This document shows positions 17,708 to 25,590 of a DNA stretch of 64,000 nucleotides, piece by piece (within the stretch, counting starts at the first letter, position 1; every line of letters begins with the position of its first letter). The stretch spans positions 62,001 through 126,000 of the forward strand of contig NZ_MVIM01000015.1 in assembly GCF_002086795.1 (NCBI RefSeq), read 5' to 3'. The DNA is from Mycolicibacterium tusciae (GTDB lineage Bacteria; Actinomycetota; Actinomycetes; Mycobacteriales; Mycobacteriaceae). The position numbers were made by a program, and so were the translations under genes. The notes under the pieces are model-generated. The model had not been told where the DNA came from. It was given only the letters and a program-made list of their open reading frames with translations, and did not search any database.

Positions 17708-18330
17708 AGAAAGATCGCCAGGTTCTGCATGCGGATGACCGATTCGTCGATGAAGATCGTGCGCCGGGCGATTTTCCAGCGGTCTCCTTCGCGCCGCAGC
17801 AGGTCTTCACGGCCACACGACACGGTTGCGGCTTCGTTGACGTCGCCGCGGCTACGGAACAGCAGCTCGGCCGAGTCGACGATGAGGTGGTCGTCCTTGT
17901 CGGTCGCGAAGGTACGCACGTTGGTGATGTAGTGCCGCAGCCGAGACGGCGGATCCTCCGTCCACGCGTGCTCGGTGCGGAACCGGGCGACCCGGCGGCT
18001 CAACGAGTACTTGTTCTCGTCGAAGTGAGCCATACCCGGCGACGAGTCGTACCCGGTGCCCAACGCGGTCGAAACTCGCACCGGCATCACGTAGTGCACG
18101 TCGTCGGTGAACAAGTCCAGCCACTCGCCGTACGCTTGGGCATCGAGCAGGTAGGCCTCATCGACGAGGAACTGGTGGGCGCGCAGGTGGCGCTCATCGT
18201 TGAAGGGCAGCGTGCTTCCGACGCGACGGTCACGCGCGGCGTGGTCGCCGAGTACCGACTGCTCGGAGTATGTCTCGCCGCGCCCGAATCGGCGGAATCC
18301 GCTGGCTCGATCATGCTGCGGCGCAGTCAT
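17704..18330 (-). CDS. Aromatic ring-hydroxylating dioxygenase, beta (small) subunit
   Basis: 208 aa. The body (HQFLVDEAYLLDAQAYGEWLDLFTDDVHYVMPVR, later SRRVARFRTEHAWTEDPPSRLRHYITNV and WKIARRTIFIDES) is the cone-shaped beta subunit of alpha3beta3 Rieske oxygenases, which has a structural role. ATG 18330 overlaps the alpha-subunit stop as ATGA, which decides the start; the frame itself stays open far upstream inside the alpha gene. Confidence 0.9.
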   Translation of the reverse strand: MTAPQHDRASGFRRFGRGETYSEQSVLGDHAARDRRVGSTLPFNDERHLRAHQFLVDEAYLLDAQAYGEWLDLFTDDVHYVMPVRVSTALGTGYDSSPGMAHFDENKYSLSRRVARFRTEHAWTEDPPSRLRHYITNVRTFATDKDDHLIVDSAELLFRSRGDVNEAATVSCGREDLLRREGDRWKIARRTIFIDESVIRMQNLAIFL

Positions 18331-19754
18331 ACCCGCGCTCCATCCGCAACCGGAAGGCTGGCCGTCTGAAGCAGCGGCTCGATCCCGTCGGCGCGTGTCC
18401 CGACCGCCACCGTCGACGAGGCCTCGACCGGACGCTCCAGATGGTCGGCCCACAATCGCAGCAGAGCACGCTGATTGGCTTCGTTGTAGCCGACCTGCGC
18501 TAGGCCGGGTCCATGGAATTCGTTGGGCAGCAAGCGCTTTCCGACGTGTGTATCGTCCTCCAGTAGCCCCATCCGACTGTTGAGCTGCAGCCGCCGCGCC
18601 ATCGAGCCCGCCGCGGTGTTGGTCAGCGACACCCAGTTCTCGACATCGTCCTGCTCGAACATGCCCGTTGAGCCGAAACACATCAGATACGCCTTGTAGG
18701 AGTTCTTCTTGTAATCCTCCGGTGCCGCCGAGTCGACGGCGAACCAGGAGTAGACCTCGGTTTCGTGTGCACTGATCGGTTGCCACGTCCGCAGCGAGAT
18801 GAACGGCAGGACGGCGTCACCGTCCTCCACCTTCGGCCAATTGTGCACCAGGCTCATGTTCGGGAAGCAGGACGCCGCCGAAATCATGAAGCCGTCGCCG
18901 CCGATTAGCTTCTGCTGATCCGACGACCAGATCTGTTCGATGCGCGCGATCATGTCGTCGGTGTAGCCGACGTAGCGCATCCGCTCCCGCAAATCGCCGG
19001 GCGGCAGTTTGTAGGTGGTGCCTCCGCCGACCCCGGCCCAGTAGGTGGCGCCGTCCTTGCGCTTTTCCGCCTTGGGCTCGCGGAACAGGCCGATCTCCAC
19101 GACGGACGTGTGCGTCTGCGGCGTGTGATACATGTCGCCGGCGAAGTTCTCGGCGCCGATCTTCCAGTTGGCGTTGATGCGCCATCGCTGGGGACCGCGG
19201 ACCTCCAAACCGGCCGAGCTCTGCCTGGAGTAGTAGTCGAGGTAGAACCGGAAGTCGCCGAGATAGTCCTCGAGTGGTTCGGCGTTGGCATCCATGCTGA
19301 TGAAAATCAGTCCGTTGTAGCTGGCGAGGCTCGGGGCGGGCAGCAGAGTCTGACCGCGCTTCTTGAAGCCTTGCTCACCTCCATAGGCCTCGTGATGAAA
19401 CGGCAAGCCGAGGATGCGTCCGTCATTGCGGTACGACCACCCGTGATAAGGGCATCGGAAGTTCGAGGCGTTGCCCATCTCCGCGCGGCACACCTGCATG
19501 CCCCGGTGCAGGCACATGTTGAACATCGCCCTGATCTCGCCCTTCGAGTCGCGCGCGATGACGAACGAATCGTCGAGCACGCGCCTGACCACGTAGTCAC
19601 CTTCGAGCGGAACCTCTGACTCGTGTCCGACGAATATCCAGGACCGGCTGAAGATCCGCTCCCGTTCGAGGGCGAAGATCTCGGCGTCGTTGTAGATGTG
19701 GGCGGGGATCATGCCCCGGCGCACTGCAGCCAGGACATCCACGAGGTCGGGCAT
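18327..19754 (-). CDS. Aromatic ring-hydroxylating dioxygenase, alpha (large) subunit
   Basis: 475 aa. The Rieske cluster is C81-x-H83 and C101-x2-H104 (CLHRG ... CPYHGW). The catalytic iron site shows ENFAGDMYHTPQTH with His210 and His215 and the bridging Asp207. It would insert O2 into an aromatic ring using electrons from a ferredoxin and reductase not encoded in this cluster. The presence of a class II aldolase-type gene upstream suggests a carboxylated aromatic (phthalate-like) substrate, by inference only. GGAGGAT precedes the ATG. Confidence 0.92.
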   Translation of the reverse strand: MPDLVDVLAAVRRGMIPAHIYNDAEIFALERERIFSRSWIFVGHESEVPLEGDYVVRRVLDDSFVIARDSKGEIRAMFNMCLHRGMQVCRAEMGNASNFRCPYHGWSYRNDGRILGLPFHHEAYGGEQGFKKRGQTLLPAPSLASYNGLIFISMDANAEPLEDYLGDFRFYLDYYSRQSSAGLEVRGPQRWRINANWKIGAENFAGDMYHTPQTHTSVVEIGLFREPKAEKRKDGATYWAGVGGGTTYKLPPGDLRERMRYVGYTDDMIARIEQIWSSDQQKLIGGDGFMISAASCFPNMSLVHNWPKVEDGDAVLPFISLRTWQPISAHETEVYSWFAVDSAAPEDYKKNSYKAYLMCFGSTGMFEQDDVENWVSLTNTAAGSMARRLQLNSRMGLLEDDTHVGKRLLPNEFHGPGLAQVGYNEANQRALLRLWADHLERPVEASSTVAVGTRADGIEPLLQTASLPVADGARV

Positions 19755-19838
19755 CGCAATCCTCCAACCGGGGCAGTCTCTGACAGACAGAAAGCCATCT
19801 CCGCCAGTTAGAAGGATTTCTCTATACCGGGGCGCTAG

Positions 19839-20540
19839 TCAAGGATGCTCGGACGTGCCGTCTCGACTCTTGCGAAGCAGATACTGATATCCAGCGTCGA
19901 GTTGCTTCTGATTCCACGCTTGTTCGCGCTTGAACGCCGACTCTGCAGGGTCGGACCAGATAGCCGGCCCCCCGGCGGACATCGCCATCAGCTGGGTACG
20001 ACAGGCGCGTTCGAGCAGGACGGCGTGCATCACGGCGCTGGCGACGTTCGGGCCGGCGACGGCAGCGCCGTGGAACGGCATCAAGATGGCCGGCGCACCA
20101 CCGAGTTCAGCGGCCAGTGCGCTTCCGAGTTCTCGACTGGCAATCAACGCCCCGGTGACGGTGAAGCGCGGTAACCCGGCCTCGAAAAGGACGCCGTCGT
20201 GGGATATCGGGCGCAGCGGTACATCGAGGGACGCGAAGGCGGCGAGTGTCGGCGCGTGAGTGTGGACGACACAGTGCACCTCGGGTCGGGCGGCCATGAT
20301 CTCCGTATGGATCGGATACTCGATGTGGCGCGGCCCGTTTCCGGCGGCGACGTCACCGTCGGGCGTCACGAGAGCGACGCGGTCGGCCGTCACCTCGTCG
20401 AACCCCCACCCGCTGGCCTTCATCCAGACGCCGATGCCGTCGGGATCGCGCACCGAAGCGTGGCCCCACACCATGTCGGTGAGGCCGTGCGCCGCCAGCG
20501 CTGCACTAGCTGAAACGACTTCTGCTATCGGATCGTCCAC
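19839..20540 (-). CDS. Class II aldolase/adducin family protein, possible aromatic decarboxylase
   Basis: 233 aa. Class II aldolase fold: TDMVWGHASVRDP, zinc-binding HTHAPT (about residues 93-98) and a later His in PFHGAAV. The family includes sugar-phosphate aldolases and also the 3,4-dihydroxyphthalate decarboxylase PhtC. Being the first gene before a ring-hydroxylating dioxygenase (84 bp gap), a decarboxylase role is the better inference. GTG start at 20540 with GAGGAGGG about 8 nt upstream. Confidence 0.8.
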   Translation of the reverse strand: MDDPIAEVVSASAALAAHGLTDMVWGHASVRDPDGIGVWMKASGWGFDEVTADRVALVTPDGDVAAGNGPRHIEYPIHTEIMAARPEVHCVVHTHAPTLAAFASLDVPLRPISHDGVLFEAGLPRFTVTGALIASRELGSALAAELGGAPAILMPFHGAAVAGPNVASAVMHAVLLERACRTQLMAMSAGGPAIWSDPAESAFKREQAWNQKQLDAGYQYLLRKSRDGTSEHP

Positions 20541-20692
20541 GGCGTTGCCCTCCTCGTTCCAACCGATTCTGAACCCAGCCCGGCGTCACCATGGGTATAT
20601 CTCGTCGGTGTCGCCGAGGAACTGCCCCGTCGGCCCATCACCGCCGATCAGAGCCGTGTTCACGGCCACTCTCGCTGCGGCGGTTACCTACC

Positions 20693-20727
20693 GTGCGACT
20701 GGACAGTTGAGCCCGCGTTGTTCGGTC
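20693..20727. repeat. 35-bp imperfect direct repeat, copy 1
   Basis: Begins GTGCGACTGGACAGTTGAG and ends TTGTTCGGTC. It aligns with 20747-20781 with about seven substitutions and no gaps; the period is 54 bp. Confidence 0.85.
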
Positions 20728-20746
20728 GCAGAGAACGAACCTCGTT

Positions 20747-20781
20747 GTGCGACTAGACAATTGGGCGCGCATTGTTTGGTC
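20747..20781. repeat. 35-bp imperfect direct repeat, copy 2
   Basis: Begins GTGCGACTAGACAATTGGG and ends TTGTTTGGTC. Pairs with the copy at 20693-20727. Together they could be operator sites upstream of the aldolase-dioxygenase operon, or remnants of a repetitive element. Confidence 0.85.
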
Positions 20782-20838
20782 TCTCGGAGGCGATATGCTG
20801 CGGTCGAATCGAGCAGAGTCGAATAGTCAGGGGCCGTC

Positions 20839-20952
20839 GTGGCATGTGCGTGTGAAGAGTCAGGCCAGCCGCTCTGCGGCTGGTGCGAGGAGGCTGTCGT
20901 GCAGGATGTGCCGCCTTCACACCACAAATGCCTGAACGGTTACTGCTCGTAG
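20839..20952 (+). CDS. Possible Cys-rich 37-aa microprotein
   Basis: A GTG start with AGGGG about 5 nt upstream opens a 37-codon frame with six Cys in the pattern CxC-x7-CxxC-x14-C-x4-C, plus paired His before the fifth Cys (SHHKC). Such spacing suits zinc or copper binding. An in-frame TAG 12 nt before the start bounds it. Third-position GC is about 70 percent, lower than typical here. Coding status is unproven; the Cys pattern is the only positive argument. Confidence 0.35.
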   Translation: MACACEESGQPLCGWCEEAVVQDVPPSHHKCLNGYCS

Positions 20953-21055
20953 CGGGATTTCGGCGTGGCTGGGTCATTAGGTTTGGCCGCGACACACGCC
21001 GGTGACGACGCATTGCGACCAGGGGTGTGAGCACTGCGCCACCGTTACAGACGGT

Positions 21056-21295
21056 CTAATGCCATTCTTTGAACACGTCAAGGAGGCGATCTCGGAAGGT
21101 TGGATCGAGCTCGCCGACGGGGATCTTGCCGATGGTGCCCACGGTCCTGCGGAACTGTTGAAGGTAGTTCTCACAGCCTTCGCATTCCAACAGGTGGGTG
21201 TCGAACCGCGCACGGTCCTCCAGATCCAGAGAGCCGTCGAGGTAGGCGGTGATCAACTCCACGAGCTCGTTGCAGTCCATCGAATCTGTGCTCAT
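21056..21295 (-). CDS. Zinc-binding anti-sigma factor (zf-HC2)
   Basis: 79 aa. ZAS-type motif H34-x3-C38-x2-C41 (HLLECEGC) with Cys8 upstream (DCNELVELITAYLDGSL), the usual zinc-dependent anti-sigma layout. No membrane helix, so it is a soluble anti-sigma of the RsrA/RshA kind that could release its sigma factor on thiol oxidation; that is family knowledge. ATG 21295 overlaps the sigma stop by 4 nt (ATGA) with GGGAAAG upstream. Confidence 0.88.
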   Translation of the reverse strand: MSTDSMDCNELVELITAYLDGSLDLEDRARFDTHLLECEGCENYLQQFRRTVGTIGKIPVGELDPTFRDRLLDVFKEWH

Positions 21296-21927
21296 GAGCT
21301 TTCCCTCAGATAGTCCTCGAGGGCCTGCCGGACCGCGGCTCGGCCCCGATGCAGGAGCACCCGTTGGTTGGCGACCGTGATGCCGAGATGCTCGCACACT
21401 TCGGCGGAATCCAGTCCCAGCACGTCGCGCATTGTTACAACGAGTCGTTGCCGCTCGGGCAGCTTGTCGAGCTCTCGTTGCGCAAGGCTGACGAGTTCAT
21501 CACCGAGAACCGAGCCTTCGGGCGTCTCCGGAAACGGCGACGGCTGTTGCTCCGGTCTCCAGTGCCGTGGATAGCGGTCGTCGGCGTCCCGGAAGCGCGC
21601 CGGATCGACAGTGCTGCCGGTGAAGGCCATCACCGCGACATCAGCGTCACGACGCTCGCGCACGCCTTTTCGCTTCGCGATATTTATCATGACGGTGAAA
21701 AGCCATGTGCGCAAAGACGATCGGCCCTCAAACGAGTCGATTCCTTTGAGCAGGGCGATCCAGGTCTCCTGAACAACCTCCTCGGCGAGCTCGCGGCTCG
21801 ACACATAGCCTCGCGCCACACGCAGCATCGCAGGCGTATGACGGTCCACCAGAGACGCGAACGCGGACTCCTCGCGGTTGCGCAGGGCCGCGATGAGTTC
21901 TTCTTCGTCACCAGCCGTCCTGGTCAT
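21292..21927 (-). CDS. ECF-type RNA polymerase sigma factor
   Basis: 211 aa. Region 2 is visible in the segment from ESAFASLVDRH through AEEVVQETWIALLKGI to LRTWLFTVMINIAKR; region 4 in LDKLPERQRLVVTMRDVLGLDSAEVCEHLGIT, ending VLLHRGRAAVRQALE. It is paired with the downstream zinc anti-sigma. ATG 21927 is preferred over ATG 21939. It is 21 nt after the flavoprotein remnant and probably belongs to the DUF417 operon. Confidence 0.9.
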   Translation of the reverse strand: MTRTAGDEEELIAALRNREESAFASLVDRHTPAMLRVARGYVSSRELAEEVVQETWIALLKGIDSFEGRSSLRTWLFTVMINIAKRKGVRERRDADVAVMAFTGSTVDPARFRDADDRYPRHWRPEQQPSPFPETPEGSVLGDELVSLAQRELDKLPERQRLVVTMRDVLGLDSAEVCEHLGITVANQRVLLHRGRAAVRQALEDYLRESS

Positions 21928-21948
21928 GACGAGCAGCATCGTATCCGC

Positions 21949-22164
21949 TCAGCGGTACTCGGGGTTCTCGAAGTCATACCGGCACCCCGCATCCCAACCG
22001 GTTCGAAGGTTTCCGTACGCCGGCACTCCGCCACCGTCGCGCAGCATGCGGGCCAAATGCATGTCGATCAAGCGGCCGGTGTTACTGAGCTCCGGGGACT
22101 TCTTCAACGTGCAGTTGATTAAGAGGGCCCGCAATCCAGAGAAATCCCAGCTGAGCTCAGGCAC
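21949..22164 (-). pseudogene. Flavodoxin-like NAD(P)H oxidoreductase with large internal deletion
   Basis: 71 codons from a GTG that overlaps the DUF417 stop. The first half (LRALLINCTLKKSPELSNTGRLID) is the N-terminal beta-strand and phosphate loop of NADPH-dependent FMN reductases. The second half (LARMLRDGGGVPAYGN, then WDAGCRYDFENPEYR) matches the C-terminal end of the same family. About 130 residues expected between them are missing in frame, so the product cannot form the flavin fold. I read it as a deletion pseudogene inside a sigma-factor operon. Confidence 0.65.
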
Positions 22165-22660
22165 GCTGCGCCACCCTGGCCGCGCGCAGCGCGTCGCCCA
22201 GACTCCATACCGAAAGCCCAAGCAGCGCAACATCTTTGATCAGAAACTGACCTGTCATCGACAAAAACGGGAAGCCGCCGGCCGATGCCTCGCCGACGCC
22301 GGGCGTCGTGAACAGAAAGCTGATCGTGGCGACGAACAGTCCAATCGACGCAACACTGCCGAGCGCCGACAGGCGCGGCCACCACGGCTTGACCGCGAGC
22401 AGCACCGCGGTGCCCACCTCGACAACGCCAAGCAGCGCCGCGAAGGCGCCCACCGAGAACACCCCGTACACCCACGACATGAACGGACTGTGAGCCACCA
22501 GCGGCTCGATGCCCTGCGCTTCATAGGCCGTGAACTTCAGAAGGCCAATCCAGCCGATCACGACAACCAGGCCATACCGCGCGAGCACAGCGCCTACTCG
22601 TGCCACCGTCGACTCCGTCGAGGATTCGTCGATCCTGCCCTCGAGATGGATCCCCGCCAT
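22157..22660 (-). CDS. DUF417/DoxX-like membrane protein
   Basis: 167 aa with four predicted membrane helices, including YGLVVVIGWIGLLKFTAYEAQGIEPLVAHSP, a pattern typical of the DUF417 (YkgB) family related to DoxX. These proteins are often found with redox or stress genes; the biochemical role is not settled. GAAGGAG precedes ATG 22660. It is first in a minus-strand group with the flavoprotein remnant, ECF sigma and anti-sigma. Confidence 0.8.
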   Translation of the reverse strand: MAGIHLEGRIDESSTESTVARVGAVLARYGLVVVIGWIGLLKFTAYEAQGIEPLVAHSPFMSWVYGVFSVGAFAALLGVVEVGTAVLLAVKPWWPRLSALGSVASIGLFVATISFLFTTPGVGEASAGGFPFLSMTGQFLIKDVALLGLSVWSLGDALRAARVAQRA

Positions 22661-22972
22661 AACGTCTCCTTCACTCCGTGCGGCGCCGATCACGGCCCCG
22701 CTGATGGTTACCGTGCGAAGTGGCGCCGAATGCAGCAGGCGTTACATGGGTGCCCTCTGGATCTTGCAGGCGAACGGAGGCAGGTCCGGCGCTGAAGGCG
22801 GCAGACGCTCTGACCGAGTGGCAGGCACCAGCGCTGGCCAGTCGAGTTCTGGTCGGCCTACCGACAAGGCGGCCGCGTTTCTGACGATTGCTCACAGTGC
22901 ACGCAGATCCTTTAAGGATTCGCCAAGGTGCCGACGTCAAAGTCGTTCTCAACACCACCGGGAGGACCCGAC
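22661..22972. other. Divergent intergenic region, no gene seen
   Basis: 312 bp between the DUF417 operon (minus) and the thioesterase (plus). Apart from the ATCCTT-T-AAGGAT dyad at 22907-22919, no conserved element was recognised. Confidence 0.5.
22907..22919. promoter_or_regulatory. Small dyad ATCCTTTAAGGAT upstream of thioesterase
   Basis: A 6+1+6 inverted repeat 53 bp before the thioesterase ATG; possible operator, weak evidence. Confidence 0.3.
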
Positions 22973-23755
22973 ATGTTGGTCAAGACGCTGACGGAAGAAC
23001 CCGCTCGTCCAATCGCCCGTTTGTCGGCTGCGACGAGGTCGCGGAAGGCGACGCGACGCGTCCGCTTGATCTGCTTCCATCACGCCGGGGGCGGGGCCAG
23101 CTCGTTCAACCTCTGGAAGAGGGGCCTCAGCGCGGACGTCGACGTTGTTGCCGTCGACGTGCCCGATCGCGAACGCTTCGCCACGCTCAGCGAGCTCGTT
23201 GAGGCGATCCACGATCAGCTCGGTCCGCTGCTCGACGAACCGCACGTATTCTTCGGCCACAGCTTCGGCGCACTCGTGGCGTACCGACTGGCGAGCCTGC
23301 GCGCGGCGGCGGGCCTACCCCTGCCGAGCGCCTTGATCGTGTCTTCCTTCCCCCCACCGCACCTGCCGACAGCGATACACATGGTGCACGAAGTCGACGA
23401 TCAACAGCTGAGCAAGGTCCTGTCCGACATCGGCGGTCTACCGGTCGAGCTGGACCGGTGGCCGTGTCTGCGGAAGAAAGCGGTCGCGTTAGCTCGAATC
23501 GACCTGCGTCTCGGCGCAACGGATGACGACGCCACGTCGGTGCCCCTGACGTGCCCGATCCACGCCTTCGGTGGCAGCGACGACTTCCTGGTCAGCGAGC
23601 GTGAGCTGCGCCAATGGAGTTCGCGTACCGTGGCCGAATTCTCAGTGCAGATGCTCAAAGGCAACCACTTCCACATCAGCGACCGCAAGCAACTGTTCGC
23701 CGCCCTAAAGCCACTGCTCTTTGGATTCGACGCGCCCCACGCCAACGTCGCATAG
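22973..23755 (+). CDS. Type II thioesterase (alpha/beta hydrolase), orphan
   Basis: 260 aa. Motifs of the TesA/GrsT thioesterase II family: ICFHHAGGGASSF (oxyanion region), GHSFGA with the catalytic Ser, GGSDD with the Asp and GNHFHIS with the His. Such enzymes remove wrong acyl groups from carrier proteins of PKS or NRPS assembly lines, but none is encoded in this window, so a partner elsewhere is assumed. GGGAGGA lies 6 nt before ATG 22973. Confidence 0.85.
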   Translation: MLVKTLTEEPARPIARLSAATRSRKATRRVRLICFHHAGGGASSFNLWKRGLSADVDVVAVDVPDRERFATLSELVEAIHDQLGPLLDEPHVFFGHSFGALVAYRLASLRAAAGLPLPSALIVSSFPPPHLPTAIHMVHEVDDQQLSKVLSDIGGLPVELDRWPCLRKKAVALARIDLRLGATDDDATSVPLTCPIHAFGGSDDFLVSERELRQWSSRTVAEFSVQMLKGNHFHISDRKQLFAALKPLLFGFDAPHANVA

Positions 23756-23972
23756 CTCAGTCGCACGCCTAGACCGAAGTCGTGCAGGCAAAGTGCGAGA
23801 AGACCTTTAAGTTTCAGTTTCGCGGCTCACACAGCTCAATCGGATCGCGACAGATTTGATCGCGGGGTGAGCAGGTCGCCAAATCACCGTTCCGCTAGTC
23901 AGTTCCTGCTACGCCCATCGCGCGCTGCGCTGTCGGGCGTGAAAACCACTCCTGACCTAGGGCAATGCTGGG

Positions 23973-24055
23973 TGGCAGGTGCAGGATTCGAACCTGCGTA
24001 GGCGTAAGCCGACGGATTTACAGTCCGCTCCCATTGGCCGCTCGGGCAACCTGCC
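23973..24055 (-). tRNA. tRNA-Tyr (anticodon GTA)
   Basis: The minus strand reads GGCAGGT as the 5' acceptor arm, a CTGTAAA anticodon loop with GTA, a long class II variable arm, GGTTCGAATCC in the T arm, and ACCTGCC plus discriminator A. The next bases are CCC, so CCA is not encoded. Length 83 nt. The short flanks to the thioesterase (about 217 bp) and yajQ (about 100 bp) hold no other gene I can see. Confidence 0.95.
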
Positions 24056-24157
24056 TGGGTGCTGCACCACCCGGGTGCCGGGTTGGTGCGAATAGCAGGG
24101 TACAACGAGGATGGTGCTAAGACGAAAACGCACCAGAGACCAGGAGGGCCGAGTCCA

Positions 24158-24649
24158 ATGGCGGATTCATCGTTCGACGTCGTGAGCAAGGTCGACCGTC
24201 AGGAGGCCGACAACGCACTGAACCAGGCGGCCAAGGAGCTGTCCACGCGCTACGACTTCCGCGGCACCGACACCTCCATCGCCTGGCAGGGCGAGGAGAC
24301 CGTCGTCATCACGTCCTCGACCGAGGAGCGGGTCAAGGCGGCGATCGACGTCTTCAAGGAGAAGCTGATCCGCCGCGACATCTCCATGAAGGCATTCGAC
24401 GTCGGCGAGCCCCAGGCTTCGGGCAAGACCTTCAAGGTCAGCGGCCAGATGAAGCAGGGCATCAGCAGCGAGGACGCGAAGAAGATCACCAAGATCATCC
24501 GCGACGAGGGCCCCAAGGGCGTCAAGGCTCAGATCCAGGGCGATGAGATCCGGGTGTCGTCGAAGAAGCGCGACGACCTGCAGGCCGTCATCGCCCTGCT
24601 CAAGGGCTCCGACCTGGACGTCGCCCTGCAGTTCGTCAACTACCGCTGA
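24158..24649 (+). CDS. yajQ: YajQ-family nucleotide-binding protein
   Basis: 163 aa, the usual length. It begins MADSSFDVVSKVD and contains ALNQAAKELSTRYDFRGTD, the conserved YajQ start; the fold is two ferredoxin-like domains that bind nucleotides including c-di-GMP in other bacteria. AGGAGGG precedes the ATG. It corresponds to M. tuberculosis Rv0566c, one end of the conserved block shared with that genome. Confidence 0.93.
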   Translation: MADSSFDVVSKVDRQEADNALNQAAKELSTRYDFRGTDTSIAWQGEETVVITSSTEERVKAAIDVFKEKLIRRDISMKAFDVGEPQASGKTFKVSGQMKQGISSEDAKKITKIIRDEGPKGVKAQIQGDEIRVSSKKRDDLQAVIALLKGSDLDVALQFVNYR

Positions 24650-24653
24650 CGCC

Positions 24654-25457
24654 CTAGCCGATCGACACCAGTTCGCCGATCGGGTCCCTCGGCAGGTCGC
24701 CGTCGGTGACGGCGGTCACCGACATCCAGTTCAGGTTGATTCCGCCCCTGTGGTTGTCCAGGAAGGCGGTGTCGGCGGCGTCGCGTCCGGTGGCGATGCG
24801 GACCAGTGTCTGCCGCGGCGCCAGCAGCGTGGCGTCGACGACGCGCCACTGCCCCTCGACGAACGCCTCGGCCACCGCGTGAAAGTCCATGGGGAACAGG
24901 CCCGGCGCGTACACCGACACGACGCGGGCCGGGACGAACACGGCTCGCAGCAGCGCCACCACCAGGTGCGCGAAGTCGCGGCAGACTCCGGCCCCGGCGA
25001 GCAACGTGTCCGCCGCGCCGTCGATCGGGTCGCTGGACCCGGGCACGTAGTTCAGCCGCGTACCCGCCCATGACGACACCTTCTCCAGCAGCGTCGCCGA
25101 ATCAACGTAGTTGCCGAATTCCGTTGCCGCGAACCCGAAGAACTTGTCGGCCTCCGCGTAGCGGCTCGGCCTCAGGTACACCGACTTCTCGTACTCGGTG
25201 ACCGGCGGCGGATCAGCCCGTCCGGTGACGGTCGCGGCATAGTCGACCTTCAGCAACCCGCCTTGAACGTCAAGCTTGTGGATCCGGTTGCCGTGCGTTC
25301 CGCTTATCTCCAAGGGCTGCACTGCTTTTCCGTCCAACACGAAGGACAGCGATTCCGACACGTGAGCATTGACGTGCGGTGCGACGGCGATCTGGAACTC
25401 CAGTTCGGTCGGCGCGAGCACCTGGACTTCGAGCTGTGCGCCGACGTCTCGCCTCAT
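24654..25457 (-). CDS. Transglutaminase-like cysteine protease-fold protein
   Basis: 267 aa. N-terminal beta domain (about 1-110), then a transglutaminase-like core with the catalytic Cys in AGAGVCRDFAHL, His in PMDFHAVAEAF and Asp in RVVDATLLAP. Bacterial members are usually amidases or peptidases; the substrate is unknown. It ends 4 bp from the yajQ stop in convergent orientation and is divergent from gpsA. Confidence 0.85.
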   Translation of the reverse strand: MRRDVGAQLEVQVLAPTELEFQIAVAPHVNAHVSESLSFVLDGKAVQPLEISGTHGNRIHKLDVQGGLLKVDYAATVTGRADPPPVTEYEKSVYLRPSRYAEADKFFGFAATEFGNYVDSATLLEKVSSWAGTRLNYVPGSSDPIDGAADTLLAGAGVCRDFAHLVVALLRAVFVPARVVSVYAPGLFPMDFHAVAEAFVEGQWRVVDATLLAPRQTLVRIATGRDAADTAFLDNHRGGINLNWMSVTAVTDGDLPRDPIGELVSIG

Positions 25458-25502
25458 GCTGCTGATGATGCGCCTCTCGGTCGGGTTGTGCGAGCCAGAT
25501 GA

Positions 25503-25535
25503 CGAACGTGGGACTCGCCAGAGGATCTACCCGCA
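25503..25535. repeat. Possible degenerate relative of the hairpin-repeat arm
   Basis: CGAACGTGGG, then 15 unrelated bases, then TACCCGCA. These are the two halves of one 20-bp arm of the repeats at 7710 and 9416, split by an insertion. It could be chance. Confidence 0.3.
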
Positions 25536-25577
25536 TTCAGTCGCCACAAACCGGTCCGCGCGGCTCGCCGACAGTCA

Positions 25578-25583
25578 TACCCT
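25578..25583 (+). promoter_or_regulatory. -10 hexamer TACCCT, leaderless promoter of gpsA
   Basis: TACCCT, 7 nt, then ATG 25591. Confidence 0.55.
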
Positions 25584-25590
25584 GATCGGC

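Larger units (their letters stand above)
20541..21055. other. Gene-poor 515-bp region
   Basis: Lower GC than its surroundings. It separates the dioxygenase operon from the end of the anti-sigma gene. It contains a possible -10 (TATACC) for the aldolase operon near 20595, two 35-bp imperfect repeats, and a possible Cys-rich micro-ORF at 20839. A second short ATG frame (20795-20935) follows a good GGAGG but has a random-looking product. Confidence 0.6.

Noticed and set aside
20795..20935. 46-codon ATG frame with a good GGAGG upstream
   Set aside because: Product is random-looking (Ser/Arg-rich, no pattern); it overlaps the Cys-rich frame, which has the more structured product. It remains a weak alternative.
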